Assembly: GCF_000717275.1 (NCBI RefSeq)
Contig: NZ_JNYV01000003.1
Coordinates: forward strand, 434,001-498,000
Reading direction: 5' to 3'
Source of the DNA: Kitasatospora arboriphila
GTDB taxonomy: Bacteria; Actinomycetota; Actinomycetes; Mycobacteriales; Mycobacteriaceae
DNA length: 64,000 nucleotides
The stretch's first letter is position 1, and every line of letters starts with the position of its first letter. Under the pieces are notes generated by a model that searched no databases, was not told the DNA's origin, and saw only the letters and a list, made by a program, of their open reading frames with translations. Of the stretch, positions 25,282-33,733 are shown one piece after another. A program made the position numbers and the translations under genes.

Positions 25282-26139
25282 TCAGGGGAGCAGGTTCAAC
25301 CGTCGCGCCGCGACCACCGCTTCGTGCCGGGTGTGGGCATCCAGTTTGCGCATGGCACTACGCAGGTAGCTCTTCACCGTCTCGGGGCGTATCGAGAGTC
25401 GCTTGGCCACATCGATGTTGGAACCGCCGAGCGATATCGCAGTGAGGACGTCGATCTCGCGGGGGGCGAGTGCCACATCGCCCGGGGTGTCCATGTCCGA
25501 GTTGATGATTCGGGCGAGGCGGTCGGACATGTCTCGCAGCCGGGTGCCCGCGCGGCTGTCGAGCGTTGCGCCCAACTGGCGCAACTCGGCATGGATGCTC
25601 CGGAGTTCCTCTGTGGCTACAGGATCGGTGTGTTGCGGGATGGCGGCGACCGCGGTCATCATCGCCACACGTCTATCCACCTCGTCGCGGATTGCGATCT
25701 CTGCCGCAAGTCGTCGACAGGCCTCGACCACCGCGTCCGCGGTGCGCCCCCCGATGGGTGCGGCGTCACGCCGTGCTGCGTACAGGACGGCGCGCGGACG
25801 GTTGTCCACCACCACGGGCACGGCCAGCACCGATCGCAGACCTTCGCCCAGAACCGGCCGGTCGTAGTGGTGGGTGATGGCGGAGGCGTTGCGATAGTCC
25901 GAGACCGATGCCGGACGCAGTCTGTCGACCACACGGCCGCCCAGCCCCGACGACGAACTCACGGCCAGACCTCGCAGCCCGTTGGTTCGGGTGCCGACGA
26001 ACTCGCTGAGGATCAGCGTGCCCGCGTGTACCTCACCGCCGAACAGCACCGGCGTCTCCGACCGCGTCGCCACCTGACGCATCTCGCTGCGTAGGGCGTC
26101 GGTGTCGCGTGGACGGAGTACGGGGGACGAGCTGGTCAT
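25282..26139 (-). CDS. LuxR-type regulator with GAF-like sensor domain
   Basis: A 285-residue regulator. An N-terminal GAF-like domain (GLGGRVVDRLRPASVSDYRNA, then LRSVLAVPVVVDNRPRAVLYAARRDAAPIGG) is followed by a helical linker. The C-terminal LuxR helix-turn-helix is PREIDVLTAISLGGSNIDVAKRLSIRPETVKSYLRSAMRKL. It is divergent from an acyl-CoA synthetase gene and is its likely activator. Just upstream of its start, ACCCC and GGGGT arms (26145-26149, 26156-26160) could fold over the ribosome-binding region. Confidence 0.83.
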   Translation of the reverse strand: MTSSSPVLRPRDTDALRSEMRQVATRSETPVLFGGEVHAGTLILSEFVGTRTNGLRGLAVSSSSGLGGRVVDRLRPASVSDYRNASAITHHYDRPVLGEGLRSVLAVPVVVDNRPRAVLYAARRDAAPIGGRTADAVVEACRRLAAEIAIRDEVDRRVAMMTAVAAIPQHTDPVATEELRSIHAELRQLGATLDSRAGTRLRDMSDRLARIINSDMDTPGDVALAPREIDVLTAISLGGSNIDVAKRLSIRPETVKSYLRSAMRKLDAHTRHEAVVAARRLNLLP

Positions 26140-26230
26140 GTGTCACCCCTTTTCGGGGGTAGCGGGCGGACAAGTGTGACCTGGATCCTACTCGTGTGTG
26201 GAACGAGCAAGCGAGAAGAGGACTCCGCAG

Positions 26231-27859
26231 ATGAATGCCATCGATGACCGAGTGGCCGAGTTGCTGGCCCAGTACGACAATCCGGCGGCGTGTGCTGCCG
26301 ACCTGCTGTGTGATCGGCACCCGGGTGATGCGATCGCGTTCACCGTCATCGACTCCGCAGGCGCCGGAAATGTGACGTCGGTGGACCTCACCTATGGCCA
26401 CCTTCGGGAACAGTCCTCGAGATTCGCGGCGGCCCTTGCCGACCTCGGGGTGGAGCCGGGGGACCGGGTCGCGACGCTGATGGGGAAGTCCGCCGATCTC
26501 ATCGTTGCCGCACTGGGCATCTGGCGTCGCGGGGCGGTGTACGTCCCGCTGTTCACGGCCTTTGCTCCCCCCGCCATCGCGTACCGACTGCAGTCGAGCG
26601 GTGCCAAGATCGTCATCTCCGACCTCGACCAGCTGACCAAGCTCGCGCCCGGCGAGGACATGCCGGCCGACGCGCCGTGGCAGGTGATCGCGGCCGGCAA
26701 CGCTTCCGACGACGGACTCCAACTGTCTGCGCTGATCGACGCGCACACGTCTGACGAACCGGGTGCGTCCGCGGTGACGGTCGGCGGCGACGGCCTGCTG
26801 GTCGAACTCTTCACCAGCGGCACCACCGGCACACCGAAGGGCGTCCCGGTTCCGGTCCGTGCACTGGCGTCGTTCCACGCCTACCAGGAGTTCGGCCTGG
26901 ACGTACGGCCGGAGGACGTGTTCTGGAACGCCGCCGACCCGGGCTGGGCCTACGGGCTCTACTACGCGCTTCTCGGGCCGATGGCGTCCGGCACCCGAAG
27001 CCTGCTGCTGCACGCGGGATTCTCGCCTGCCTTGACGTGGCAGGTGCTCCGAGAGTTCGAGGTGACCAACTTCGCCGCGGCGCCGACTGTCTACCGCGCA
27101 CTGCGAGCGGGGGATGCGCCGCCGGAGAAGATCACGCTGCGCCGGGCGTCGTCGGCCGGTGAGCCGCTGACCCCGGACGTCGTCGGTTGGTCCAGCGACG
27201 CTCTGGGTGTGGCGGTGCGAGATCACTACGGGCAGACCGAGCACGGCATGTTCATCGTCAACGCCTGGCACGATTCGCTGCGCACCGAGGTACCGGCCGG
27301 GTCGATGGGACGGGCACTGCCGGGCTGGTCATGTGCAGTGCTGCAGGAGGATTCGGATGATGTGGCCCCCGCCGGAACGCTCGGGCGGGTGTCGATCGAC
27401 ACCTCATCCAGTCAATTGCTCTGGTTCAACGGCTATGTGAACGCGCCGGAGAAGACGGCAGGCCGCTACACCGGCGACGGGCGGTGGTACCTGACCGGGG
27501 ACTCGGGGGCGGTGGACGGTGACGGCTACTACTTCTTCTCCTCGCGCGACGACGACGTGATCATCATGGCCGGTTACCGGATCGGGCCGTTCGATGTGGA
27601 GAGTGTGCTTGTCATGCATGACGCGGTCATGGAGGCTGCAGTGGTCGGTAAGTCCGACGAATTACGCGGCGAGGTACTCGAAGCGTATGTGGTGCTGCAT
27701 GATTCGGCCGAGCCCTCGCCTGAGCTCGAGGCAGACCTGCAGCAGCTGGTGAAGAGGAAGTTCGCGGCCCACGCCTATCCGCGCAAGGTTCATTTCATCG
27801 ATGCTCTGCCCAAGACTCCGAGCGGAAAAGTCCAGCGATTCGTGCTGCGGAAGCGGTGA
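26231..27859 (+). CDS. AMP-dependent acyl-CoA synthetase
   Basis: About 542 residues of the ANL superfamily. The AMP-binding signature is ELFTSGTTGTPKGVP (about residue 200), with further motifs DHYGQTEHG, WYLTGDSGAVD and C-terminal LPKTPSGKVQRFVLRK, which carries the catalytic Lys. The pattern WNAADPGWAYGLYYALLGP is nearest to acetyl-CoA synthetase/medium-chain synthetase types. AGAGGA lies 9-10 nt before the chosen ATG. It is divergent from a LuxR-GAF regulator. The acid substrate is unknown. Confidence 0.85.
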   Translation: MNAIDDRVAELLAQYDNPAACAADLLCDRHPGDAIAFTVIDSAGAGNVTSVDLTYGHLREQSSRFAAALADLGVEPGDRVATLMGKSADLIVAALGIWRRGAVYVPLFTAFAPPAIAYRLQSSGAKIVISDLDQLTKLAPGEDMPADAPWQVIAAGNASDDGLQLSALIDAHTSDEPGASAVTVGGDGLLVELFTSGTTGTPKGVPVPVRALASFHAYQEFGLDVRPEDVFWNAADPGWAYGLYYALLGPMASGTRSLLLHAGFSPALTWQVLREFEVTNFAAAPTVYRALRAGDAPPEKITLRRASSAGEPLTPDVVGWSSDALGVAVRDHYGQTEHGMFIVNAWHDSLRTEVPAGSMGRALPGWSCAVLQEDSDDVAPAGTLGRVSIDTSSSQLLWFNGYVNAPEKTAGRYTGDGRWYLTGDSGAVDGDGYYFFSSRDDDVIIMAGYRIGPFDVESVLVMHDAVMEAAVVGKSDELRGEVLEAYVVLHDSAEPSPELEADLQQLVKRKFAAHAYPRKVHFIDALPKTPSGKVQRFVLRKR

Positions 27860-27876
27860 GAAACGGTCGGAGCCGA

Positions 27877-28377
27877 TCAGGCCTCTGAGCGCGCTCCTCC
27901 GCGTGGTTTGGCCGCGGGTGTCTTGGCGATCGGCAGGGCGCCGTGAATCTGCTTGGTCGCCTCGCGGACGATCCGTCTGGCCGACACCCGCGCCTTGGCC
28001 GATGCGTTGCCCGCGGAGGCGATGCCTGCGGACTCACCGAGAATCGCCACCGCCAACGCGGACGACGTCCGGTAAGGGATGACCAACAACGTCGCGGTGC
28101 GTTTGAGACCGGTCAGGCAGATGATTCGTTGGGCGACCGGGATCAGCGAGTTCCTGATGCCGTCGTAGTCGACGGCGTCGAGATCCGGGAACGAGTCGGA
28201 ACGTGACCAGTTCACCGACACATCCCGGACCACTCCGAGCAGCGGATTGAGGGCACTGACCAACAACGGCAGTTCGTTGCCGACGCGGGCGGTCTCGGGC
28301 CACCAGGCTCCGTCGATGTTGGCGCCGCGCTCGCGGGCGAGCGTGAAGCGGATCGGCGCCGACATCGGTTTACTCAT
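27877..28377 (-). CDS. DUF5994 family protein
   Basis: A 166-residue protein that I place in DUF5994, an actinobacterial family, from the pattern GANIDGAWWPETARVGNELPLLVSAL and a following VSVNWSRSDSFPDLDAVDYDG. The C-terminus is a basic, Ala/Pro-rich tail. Function is unknown. It is convergent with the acyl-CoA synthetase (17 bp apart). The family often appears near stress genes; here a universal stress protein lies on the other side of the non-coding stretch. Confidence 0.7.
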   Translation of the reverse strand: MSKPMSAPIRFTLARERGANIDGAWWPETARVGNELPLLVSALNPLLGVVRDVSVNWSRSDSFPDLDAVDYDGIRNSLIPVAQRIICLTGLKRTATLLVIPYRTSSALAVAILGESAGIASAGNASAKARVSARRIVREATKQIHGALPIAKTPAAKPRGGARSEA

Positions 28378-29046
28378 GGTCAGCCACGGTCCGATACGAA
28401 TGTGGATTGCGCTTCTTGACGTTTTGCCTTCGGGTCGACCACGAGGTCGGAGAACACCGGTTGAGGGATGTCGCCCGACGGGGCTGCTTTGTGCGAGTCA
28501 TCAGAATGGCTCAATTCGCGGTGCGAGAAAAGGTCTCGATCCTGCATGTTTGTCTTCTTTCTGGTGTGAGCGCCGATTGTGTGGCGCTCGAGTTTGTGGG
28601 CCGCGGCGAGGGGAATGGATCCATCGGTCGCCGTCGGCGGTGAAGCATGAACACGATCTGCGAGACGAGCCGGGCATCCGGCTGCGATCTAGAGAGTGAA
28701 CGAGCGGTGTATCGGTTCCAGGTCTGCTACCCGACACCGCAGCGGTATGGATCGGCCTTTCGTAGCCGCTAGCCATTTCATGCCGCTCACCTGGGCTGAT
28801 GGCCCATTCCGACGCCTTCTCAGGCCAGGTGGGAGAGACTGCGGCCGGTGGATGTTCGAGCACGAACAGCGTTCGTAGTGTGTCCGACGTCTCTAGTGTA
28901 CGGGTACCCCGGCCACAAACGCGGTTGTGGGGCCCGCCTGTCGGCCCGAGCAGTTCACCCGCATGTGGCGCAGTAGACGCGCGCCGCGCGTTGACGATGA
29001 ACAAAAGGAGAGAAGGATGGCTGGGGGACGCGAAAAAGGAGGTTCA
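28378..29046. other. Long non-coding stretch upstream of a stress protein gene
   Basis: No convincing gene lies in these 669 bp. Minus-strand frames are open but have no recognisable domain. It contains a 7-bp inverted repeat GAGCGCC/GGCGCTC with an 8-nt loop (28566-28572, 28581-28587) and a small dyad ACGAAC-AGC-GTTCGT (28862-28876). Near its end there are two successive ribosome-binding sites, one before an ATG at 29017 and one before the chosen start at 29047. It must hold the promoters of the DUF5994 and stress protein genes and may encode a long leader or small RNA. Confidence 0.5.
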
Positions 29047-29922
29047 ATGGTGAGCTCGACAATTGTTGTCGGAATCGATGGATCGGAGTCTGCCCTCGAG
29101 GCAGCGGTGTGGGCGGCAAAAGCCGCCGAGCGGCAGGGAAAGTCGTTGACGATCCTGGCCGCCTACGAGACCCAGGCCGCGGCCTACGCGCCGGCATTGG
29201 TGATCCCGCAGGACGTCATCGACATCATTCGCAAGGAAGCCGAAGAAAACGTACATACGGCAGCAGCGAAGGCGCGAGAGACGGCGCCGTCCGTCGACGT
29301 GACCGGAAAGGTCGTCGAGGGCCGGCCCAGCCCTGTGTTGATCGACGCCTCGCATGACGCGGCTCTGGTGGTCGTGGGCAGCCGCGGACTCGGCGGCGTT
29401 CGTGGCCTGTTCCTCGGATCGGTCGGCGTCGACGTCGCAGCTCACGCGGCGAGCCCGGTTGTGGTCTACGCGGGCCCTGGTGGCCCCGGCCCGGTGGTTG
29501 TCGGAATCGACGGTTCGGAGTTGAGCGAATCGGCGCTGTCGTCCGCCTTCGAGCAGGCATCTCAGCTCGGGACGAGGCTCAAGGTGGTGCACACCTGGAC
29601 AGACCTGGCATCGGACGCACTGAACGGGTACGGACTCGATGCGGACCAGCTGCAGCGACTCGCGGACGAAGCCCACGAAGTCGTCGCCGAGCGCATCGCC
29701 GGATTCGGCAGCGACTACCCGGACGTCGAGATCGAACGCGTCGTGGTGCCGGACGGCCCGGCCAATCAACTGATCGAACATGCCACCGACGCTCAGTTGC
29801 TCGTGGTGGGTAGCCGCGGCCGAGGCGGGTTCCGCGGGCTGCTGCTCGGTTCGACCAGTCAGGCCGTGTTGCACAAGGCCACGTGCCCGGTGCTCGTGGT
29901 CAAGCCGGCGAAAAGCCACTAG
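29047..29922 (+). CDS. Tandem universal stress protein
   Basis: A 291-residue protein with two Usp domains. Domain 1 starts STIVVGIDGSESALEAAVWAAKAAE and ends with the ATP-loop-like GSRGLGGVRGLFLGSVGVDV. Domain 2 starts VVVGIDGSELSESALSSAF and ends with GSRGRGGFRGLLLGSTSQAV, then CPVLVV. Both keep the G-2x-G-9x-G(S/T) ATP-binding pattern. Two-domain Usps are common in mycobacteria, often under hypoxia or stationary-phase control; I found no clear DosR box here. AAGGAGG precedes the ATG by 4 nt; an ATG ten codons earlier also has a good site. Confidence 0.9.
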   Translation: MVSSTIVVGIDGSESALEAAVWAAKAAERQGKSLTILAAYETQAAAYAPALVIPQDVIDIIRKEAEENVHTAAAKARETAPSVDVTGKVVEGRPSPVLIDASHDAALVVVGSRGLGGVRGLFLGSVGVDVAAHAASPVVVYAGPGGPGPVVVGIDGSELSESALSSAFEQASQLGTRLKVVHTWTDLASDALNGYGLDADQLQRLADEAHEVVAERIAGFGSDYPDVEIERVVVPDGPANQLIEHATDAQLLVVGSRGRGGFRGLLLGSTSQAVLHKATCPVLVVKPAKSH

Positions 29923-29952
29923 TCCCAGATTATCTGGCCGCTGTCTCGATCT

Positions 29953-30001
29953 GCGGTGGCACCAGCGTCACGCCACACGGCCGACTGGCTGGTGCCACCG
30001 C
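29953..30001. terminator. 14-bp perfect hairpin between convergent genes
   Basis: GCGGTGGCACCAGC at 29953-29966 pairs perfectly with its complement at 29988-30001 across a 21-nt loop. It lies 30 bp after the stress protein stop and 41 bp beyond the stop of the convergent MFS gene, so it probably terminates both. Confidence 0.65.
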
Positions 30002-30042
30002 GGTGGGGGCGGCCGGGCTCGAAGTCGCCTGCGCTCCTGCGC

Positions 30043-31530
30043 TCAGCCCGTTTCCGCGGCGAGTTCGGTTCGTTCGGCGGGCTCGGCTGTTCTGAGCGGG
30101 ACTGCTGTCCGCGGGAGAAGCAACGACGTCGCAAGCGCCGCGACGAGCAGGCCCAGTGTCAGCAAGTAGGTGTCGGCTACGGCGTCGGCGAGTTGCGGCC
30201 CTGCGTCCGATCGGTCGGCTGTCGAGAGTCCGAGCGCCGCGGCCATACCGCCGTCGTCGAGCAGGGGCACCCGATTGTTGAGGTGAGTCGTGAGCACTGT
30301 CGCGGCCGCCGCCGCGCCGATCGCGGCAGCGAACTGGTTGCCGGTCGTCAATATCGTTGTACCCGAGGGCATGTGATCGGCCGAGACGCCACGTAGGGCG
30401 GCAGTCATCACGGGCATCAACGTGGAGCCGATGCCGATACCCATCACCACGCCGATCCCGGCGACCACAACGTACGAGGTGTTGCCGTCGAGGATCGTTG
30501 TCATCAACGACATTGCGACCACCGTGGCCGAGATCCCGAACCACACCACCATTCGCGGGTCCACACGATCGACCAGACGGGTGGCGATCTGCACCACCAC
30601 GCCGGTGGTGAGTGCCTGGCCGATCATCAGCAGGCCGGCAGTGGTCGCGGTGTCGCCCCGAACTGCCTGGACGTAGATGGGCAGAATCATCATCGAACCG
30701 AAATACGCCCCGGCCACCAGCAGCATGGTCAGCGCGCCCGACGACAACGACCGCTCGCGAAGCAGTCGGAGGTCGAGCAACGGACGTTCGGTGTTCAGTG
30801 TCCGCCGCGCGAAGAGCGCCAGCAGCAGTGCCCCGGCCCCCGCAGGTGCGATGACAGCGAGCGTGAGAGGGTCCCCGTGGTCGCCGGCCTTGGCCAGGCC
30901 GAACACGACCAGTGCCCCACCGGGTGCCAGCATCAGCAGGCCCGCCCAGTCGAGGGGGCGTTTCTCTGTTCCCTTTGTTCGCGGGAACACCTTGATGGCC
31001 AGGATGATTGCCGCGATCCCGATCGGAACGTTGATCAGGAAAAGCGATCGCCAGCCCACGCTGTCTACGAGGAAGCCACCCGCCGTGGGGCCGAGGACCG
31101 GCCCGATGAGCAACGGGAGGCCGAGCCAGCCCATCATCTTCCCTCGGTGCCGTTCATCGACGAGCTGCAGAGCTATGGTCATGCCGACCGGTTGCAGGAA
31201 ACCTCCGCCGAATCCTTGAACCGCCCGAAACGCGATGAGGCTCTCCACATTCCAGGCCAGACCTGCGAGGGCCGATCCCGCCACGAAGATGGTCAGTGCG
31301 CAGATGTACACGCGTGCGGCACCGAATCGTCCGATCATCCATGCCGCTGTCGGCATCACGGCGACAAGTGCGAGAGCGTATGCGGTGGTGACCCATTGCA
31401 CGGTCGCGAGATTCGTGTCGAACGATTCGGCGAGCCTTGGGATCGCGACAACGGTCACCGTGACGTCCAGCATCACCATCAGGGTGCCCAGCGCGAGAAT
31501 CGCCGCCACCTTCTTTGCTTGAGTATCCAT
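30043..31530 (-). CDS. DHA2-family MFS exporter (EmrB/QacA type)
   Basis: About 495 residues with 14 predicted membrane helices. The DHA2 helix 1 motif is LGTLMVMLDVTVTVVAIPRL and motif C appears as LLIGPVLGPTAGGFLVDSVGWRSLFLINVPIGI. These proton-coupled pumps export cationic and lipophilic drugs. I chose the ATG giving MDTQAKK, 2 bp after the flavin-reductase stop; a GTG two codons earlier would overlap that stop. It is the second gene of a two-gene operon whose promoter has a SoxR-type operator, so it is probably induced by redox-cycling compounds. Confidence 0.87.
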   Translation of the reverse strand: MDTQAKKVAAILALGTLMVMLDVTVTVVAIPRLAESFDTNLATVQWVTTAYALALVAVMPTAAWMIGRFGAARVYICALTIFVAGSALAGLAWNVESLIAFRAVQGFGGGFLQPVGMTIALQLVDERHRGKMMGWLGLPLLIGPVLGPTAGGFLVDSVGWRSLFLINVPIGIAAIILAIKVFPRTKGTEKRPLDWAGLLMLAPGGALVVFGLAKAGDHGDPLTLAVIAPAGAGALLLALFARRTLNTERPLLDLRLLRERSLSSGALTMLLVAGAYFGSMMILPIYVQAVRGDTATTAGLLMIGQALTTGVVVQIATRLVDRVDPRMVVWFGISATVVAMSLMTTILDGNTSYVVVAGIGVVMGIGIGSTLMPVMTAALRGVSADHMPSGTTILTTGNQFAAAIGAAAAATVLTTHLNNRVPLLDDGGMAAALGLSTADRSDAGPQLADAVADTYLLTLGLLVAALATSLLLPRTAVPLRTAEPAERTELAAETG

Positions 31531-31532
31531 GA

Positions 31533-32063
31533 TCACGCAGCGCCTTGATCCGCCACGCGTGCCGATTTCAACAACTCGGCCCACCAGGTCAATTCGTCCA
31601 TCGCCGCCAGGGCGGAGGTGACGGCGGCATCGTCGAGTTCGAGCGTTCCGTCGACCAGGTGGTTCCACGGCGCATGGATGACCACCCCATTGCGGGTGCC
31701 GACCGAATAGAGTTCGGCGAACACGGCGCGAAGATGTTCCACGGCACGAAGACCACCCGACATCCCGCCGTAGGACACGAAGGTGACGGGCTTCTTCTTC
31801 CACTCCTCACGGTGGGCATCGATGAGGATCTTGAGCTCGCCGGGGTAGGAGTGGTTGTACTCGGGGGTGACCACGACGAAGCCGTCGGCGGATGCCAAGA
31901 CGGCGCTCGTCCGGGTGTCGCTGGGGTGGGCGAGGTCGACCACCTCGAAATCCCCGTCACGAGAACGTACTTGATGCAGGAACCACTCCGCGACCTTGGG
32001 GCCGATCCGGCCCGTGCGTACCGATCCGATGATGAGAACGAACTTTGGCTGTGTGTGCGTCAT
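31533..32063 (-). CDS. NADPH-dependent FMN reductase-like protein
   Basis: A 176-residue flavodoxin-fold protein. Residues FVLIIGSVRTGRIGPKVAEWF form the phosphate loop, and VVTPEYNHSYPGELKILIDAH and FVSYGGMSGGLRAVEHLR are characteristic of NADPH:FMN reductases and azo/quinone reductases. I start at the ATG giving MTHTQPK; the frame extends further but crosses the operator. With -35 TTGACT and -10 AATACT at 19-bp spacing just upstream, the transcript would begin about 2 nt before the ATG. A two-electron quinone reductase paired with an exporter fits a redox-cycler defence role. Confidence 0.87.
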   Translation of the reverse strand: MTHTQPKFVLIIGSVRTGRIGPKVAEWFLHQVRSRDGDFEVVDLAHPSDTRTSAVLASADGFVVVTPEYNHSYPGELKILIDAHREEWKKKPVTFVSYGGMSGGLRAVEHLRAVFAELYSVGTRNGVVIHAPWNHLVDGTLELDDAAVTSALAAMDELTWWAELLKSARVADQGAA

Positions 32064-32071
32064 GGAAAACG

Positions 32072-32110
32072 AGTATTCAAGTTCAAGTGAACTTGAAGTC
32101 AAGCTACGAT
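32072..32110. promoter_or_regulatory. SoxR-type operator within divergent overlapping promoters
   Basis: Perfect 10-bp arms TTCAAGTTCA (32076-32085) and TGAACTTGAA (32088-32097) are separated by AG. On the minus strand a -35 TTGACT (32102-32097) and -10 AATACT (32077-32072) flank the dyad with 19 bp between them, the over-long spacer that MerR-family activators correct. On the plus strand TACGAT (32105-32110) lies 6 nt before the soxR ATG, so soxR itself may be leaderless. The arms resemble the known SoxR box core CTCAAG/CTTGAG. Confidence 0.8.
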
Positions 32111-32116
32111 GTGGTC

Positions 32117-32593
32117 ATGCCACCGAAGAAATTGGAGATGACGGTCGGGGAGCTGGCCATCCGAGCAGGGGTCGCGCCATCGGCGGTTCGATACTATGAG
32201 GATCGCGGATTGATCTTCAGCAGACGCACGGCAGGTAATCAGCGGCGCTATCACCGGGCGATGTTGCGCAGGGTCGCGTTCATCCGCGCATCGCAGGCGG
32301 CGGGCATTCCGCTCGCCACCATCGGCTCGGTACTCGAAGCTCTCGGGGAGCACGAGTCGCCGACCAAGTCGATGTGGCACCGCGCGTCACAACGATGGGT
32401 CGACGACCTCGACGAGCGAATTGCTCTGCTGCAACGTATGAGAGACCTGATGGACTCGTGCGTGGGGTGCGGCTGCTTGTCGATGAAGGCGTGCCTGCTG
32501 CTCAATCCCGGAGACGCCTATGCGCAACAGGGGTTGGGCAACAACCGGCTGATCACCGACTCCTGTGAACGCAAACTCGAGGCGACCGACTAG
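32117..32593 (+). CDS. soxR: Redox-sensing MerR-family activator SoxR
   Basis: A 158-residue MerR-family regulator. The winged helix N-terminus is VGELAIRAGVAPSAVRYYEDRGLI, followed by a dimerisation helix and a [2Fe-2S] cluster motif Cys115-x2-Cys118-x-Cys120-x5-Cys126. That spacing is the defining SoxR signature. Oxidation of the cluster by redox-cycling drugs or endogenous phenazine/quinone pigments switches it to an activator. It is divergent from the flavin reductase and exporter operon, and the intervening operator has the expected 19-bp promoter geometry. This gene is confidently assigned. Confidence 0.93.
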   Translation: MPPKKLEMTVGELAIRAGVAPSAVRYYEDRGLIFSRRTAGNQRRYHRAMLRRVAFIRASQAAGIPLATIGSVLEALGEHESPTKSMWHRASQRWVDDLDERIALLQRMRDLMDSCVGCGCLSMKACLLLNPGDAYAQQGLGNNRLITDSCERKLEATD

Positions 32594-32652
32594 CGGCAGC
32601 CGGCCCACGGCGTCGCCGGGCGCCATCGGCTCCGGACGGCTGGCCGTCCCTT

Positions 32653-32701
32653 GTTGCGGTGTGCGCAGCGGTGTTGCGCACTACGCTGTTGTTACCGCAA
32701 C
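32653..32701. promoter_or_regulatory. Nested inverted repeats upstream of the oxygenase gene
   Basis: Outer arms GTTGCGGT (32653-32660) and ACCGCAAC (32694-32701) enclose inner arms GTGCGCA (32661-32667) and TGCGCAC (32675-32681). All arms are perfect. The structure ends 24 bp before the oxygenase ATG, so it could be an operator, a soxR terminator or a leader hairpin. Confidence 0.6.
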
Positions 32702-32725
32702 GAGCATGGACCGGAGGGCGGACTC

Positions 32726-33733
32726 ATGATGAGTGCACAAACGCACGCCGATTGGACACCTCGAACCCCGTGGCCGACCGTCCGGCGCAAGTCGGTCGCC
32801 GGCAGTCGCGAGGTCGTCGAGTTGATTGCCCAGAACATCACCGCCGACTCCCTGGACGACCCCCACGCGTTCGCACGCCAGAGCCGTCTCGCGACGGCTC
32901 TGCTACCGGCCGAACTGAGGGAGTTGCTGTTCGACTTCCTCGTCGACGGCGACGGGGGGCTGTTGCTCAGCGGGCTCGAGGTCGGCCCGATTCCGCCGAC
33001 TCCCGACAATGCGGTGGGTGCGAGCACACGCCACACGCTGATGGCCAGGCAGTCGGCCCTGCTGCTGTCGAGCATCGTGCATCTCGTGGGTTACCGGCCG
33101 GAATGTCGCGGTGAACTGGTCCAGACGCTTGTCCCGGTGCGTCGCCATCTGCGCCGGCAGACGTCCACCGGGAGTGCCGTCGACCTCGAGAGCCACACCG
33201 AGCAGTGTCACAACCTGCGCACCCGCCCGGACTTCATCGCGTTGGGCTGCCTGCGCGGCGACCCCAACGCCTCGACGTACCTGCTCTCCGCGCGAGAGTT
33301 GCAGCGCAGACTGCCCGCGGAGACCTCGCGGCTACTGCGCGATCCGGTCTATTTCACGCGCGTCGACAGTTCGTTCGTCGATGGAGGCGTCCCTGACGAG
33401 GTGCGTGGTCCCATCCCGGTACTGAGTGGTTCCTGGGACGACCCGGTGCTCACGTATGACGAGGACCTGATGTCGACGTCCAGTACGGCACATCGGAGTG
33501 CGCTGGCGGCCGTTCGGGACGTGTGGATGGCCCACCGCAGTGAGGTGGTGCTGCATCCGGGTGAACTCTTCATCCTCGACAACAGTCGAGCAATCCACGG
33601 CCGCAGCGCATTCACCGCACAGTGGGACGGCGGTGATCGATGGCTGTGCAGGACTCAGGGGCTGTGCAACCTGGCGACATCTCGCTTCGCCCGGCGTGAG
33701 GGATCGCCGATCATCGAGATCGAGGGTTGCTGA
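32726..33733 (+). CDS. Clavaminate synthase/VioC-like 2OG-Fe(II) oxygenase
   Basis: A 335-residue TauD/CAS-like oxygenase. The iron ligands are His157 and Glu159 (ESHTEQC, the HxE variant) and His291 (AIHGR), with the probable 2-oxoglutarate Arg305 14 residues on. The same HxE and 14-residue spacing is recalled for VioC, which hydroxylates free L-arginine, and for AsnO. The motif RPDFIALGCLRGD matches that group. A GGAGGG site lies 7 nt before the ATG. It is convergent with a TetR gene without a gap. The amino-acid substrate is not known and no peptide synthetase is nearby. Confidence 0.85.
   Translation: MMSAQTHADWTPRTPWPTVRRKSVAGSREVVELIAQNITADSLDDPHAFARQSRLATALLPAELRELLFDFLVDGDGGLLLSGLEVGPIPPTPDNAVGASTRHTLMARQSALLLSSIVHLVGYRPECRGELVQTLVPVRRHLRRQTSTGSAVDLESHTEQCHNLRTRPDFIALGCLRGDPNASTYLLSARELQRRLPAETSRLLRDPVYFTRVDSSFVDGGVPDEVRGPIPVLSGSWDDPVLTYDEDLMSTSSTAHRSALAAVRDVWMAHRSEVVLHPGELFILDNSRAIHGRSAFTAQWDGGDRWLCRTQGLCNLATSRFARREGSPIIEIEGC

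Noticed and set aside
28862..28876. LexA/SOS box
   Set aside because: The dyad CGAAC-GTTCG has a 3-nt spacer; the actinobacterial SOS box needs four.
28501..29004. Minus-strand frame of 167 codons in the non-coding stretch
   Set aside because: No domain, no good ribosome-binding site, atypical composition (Arg/Ser/Pro/His-rich).
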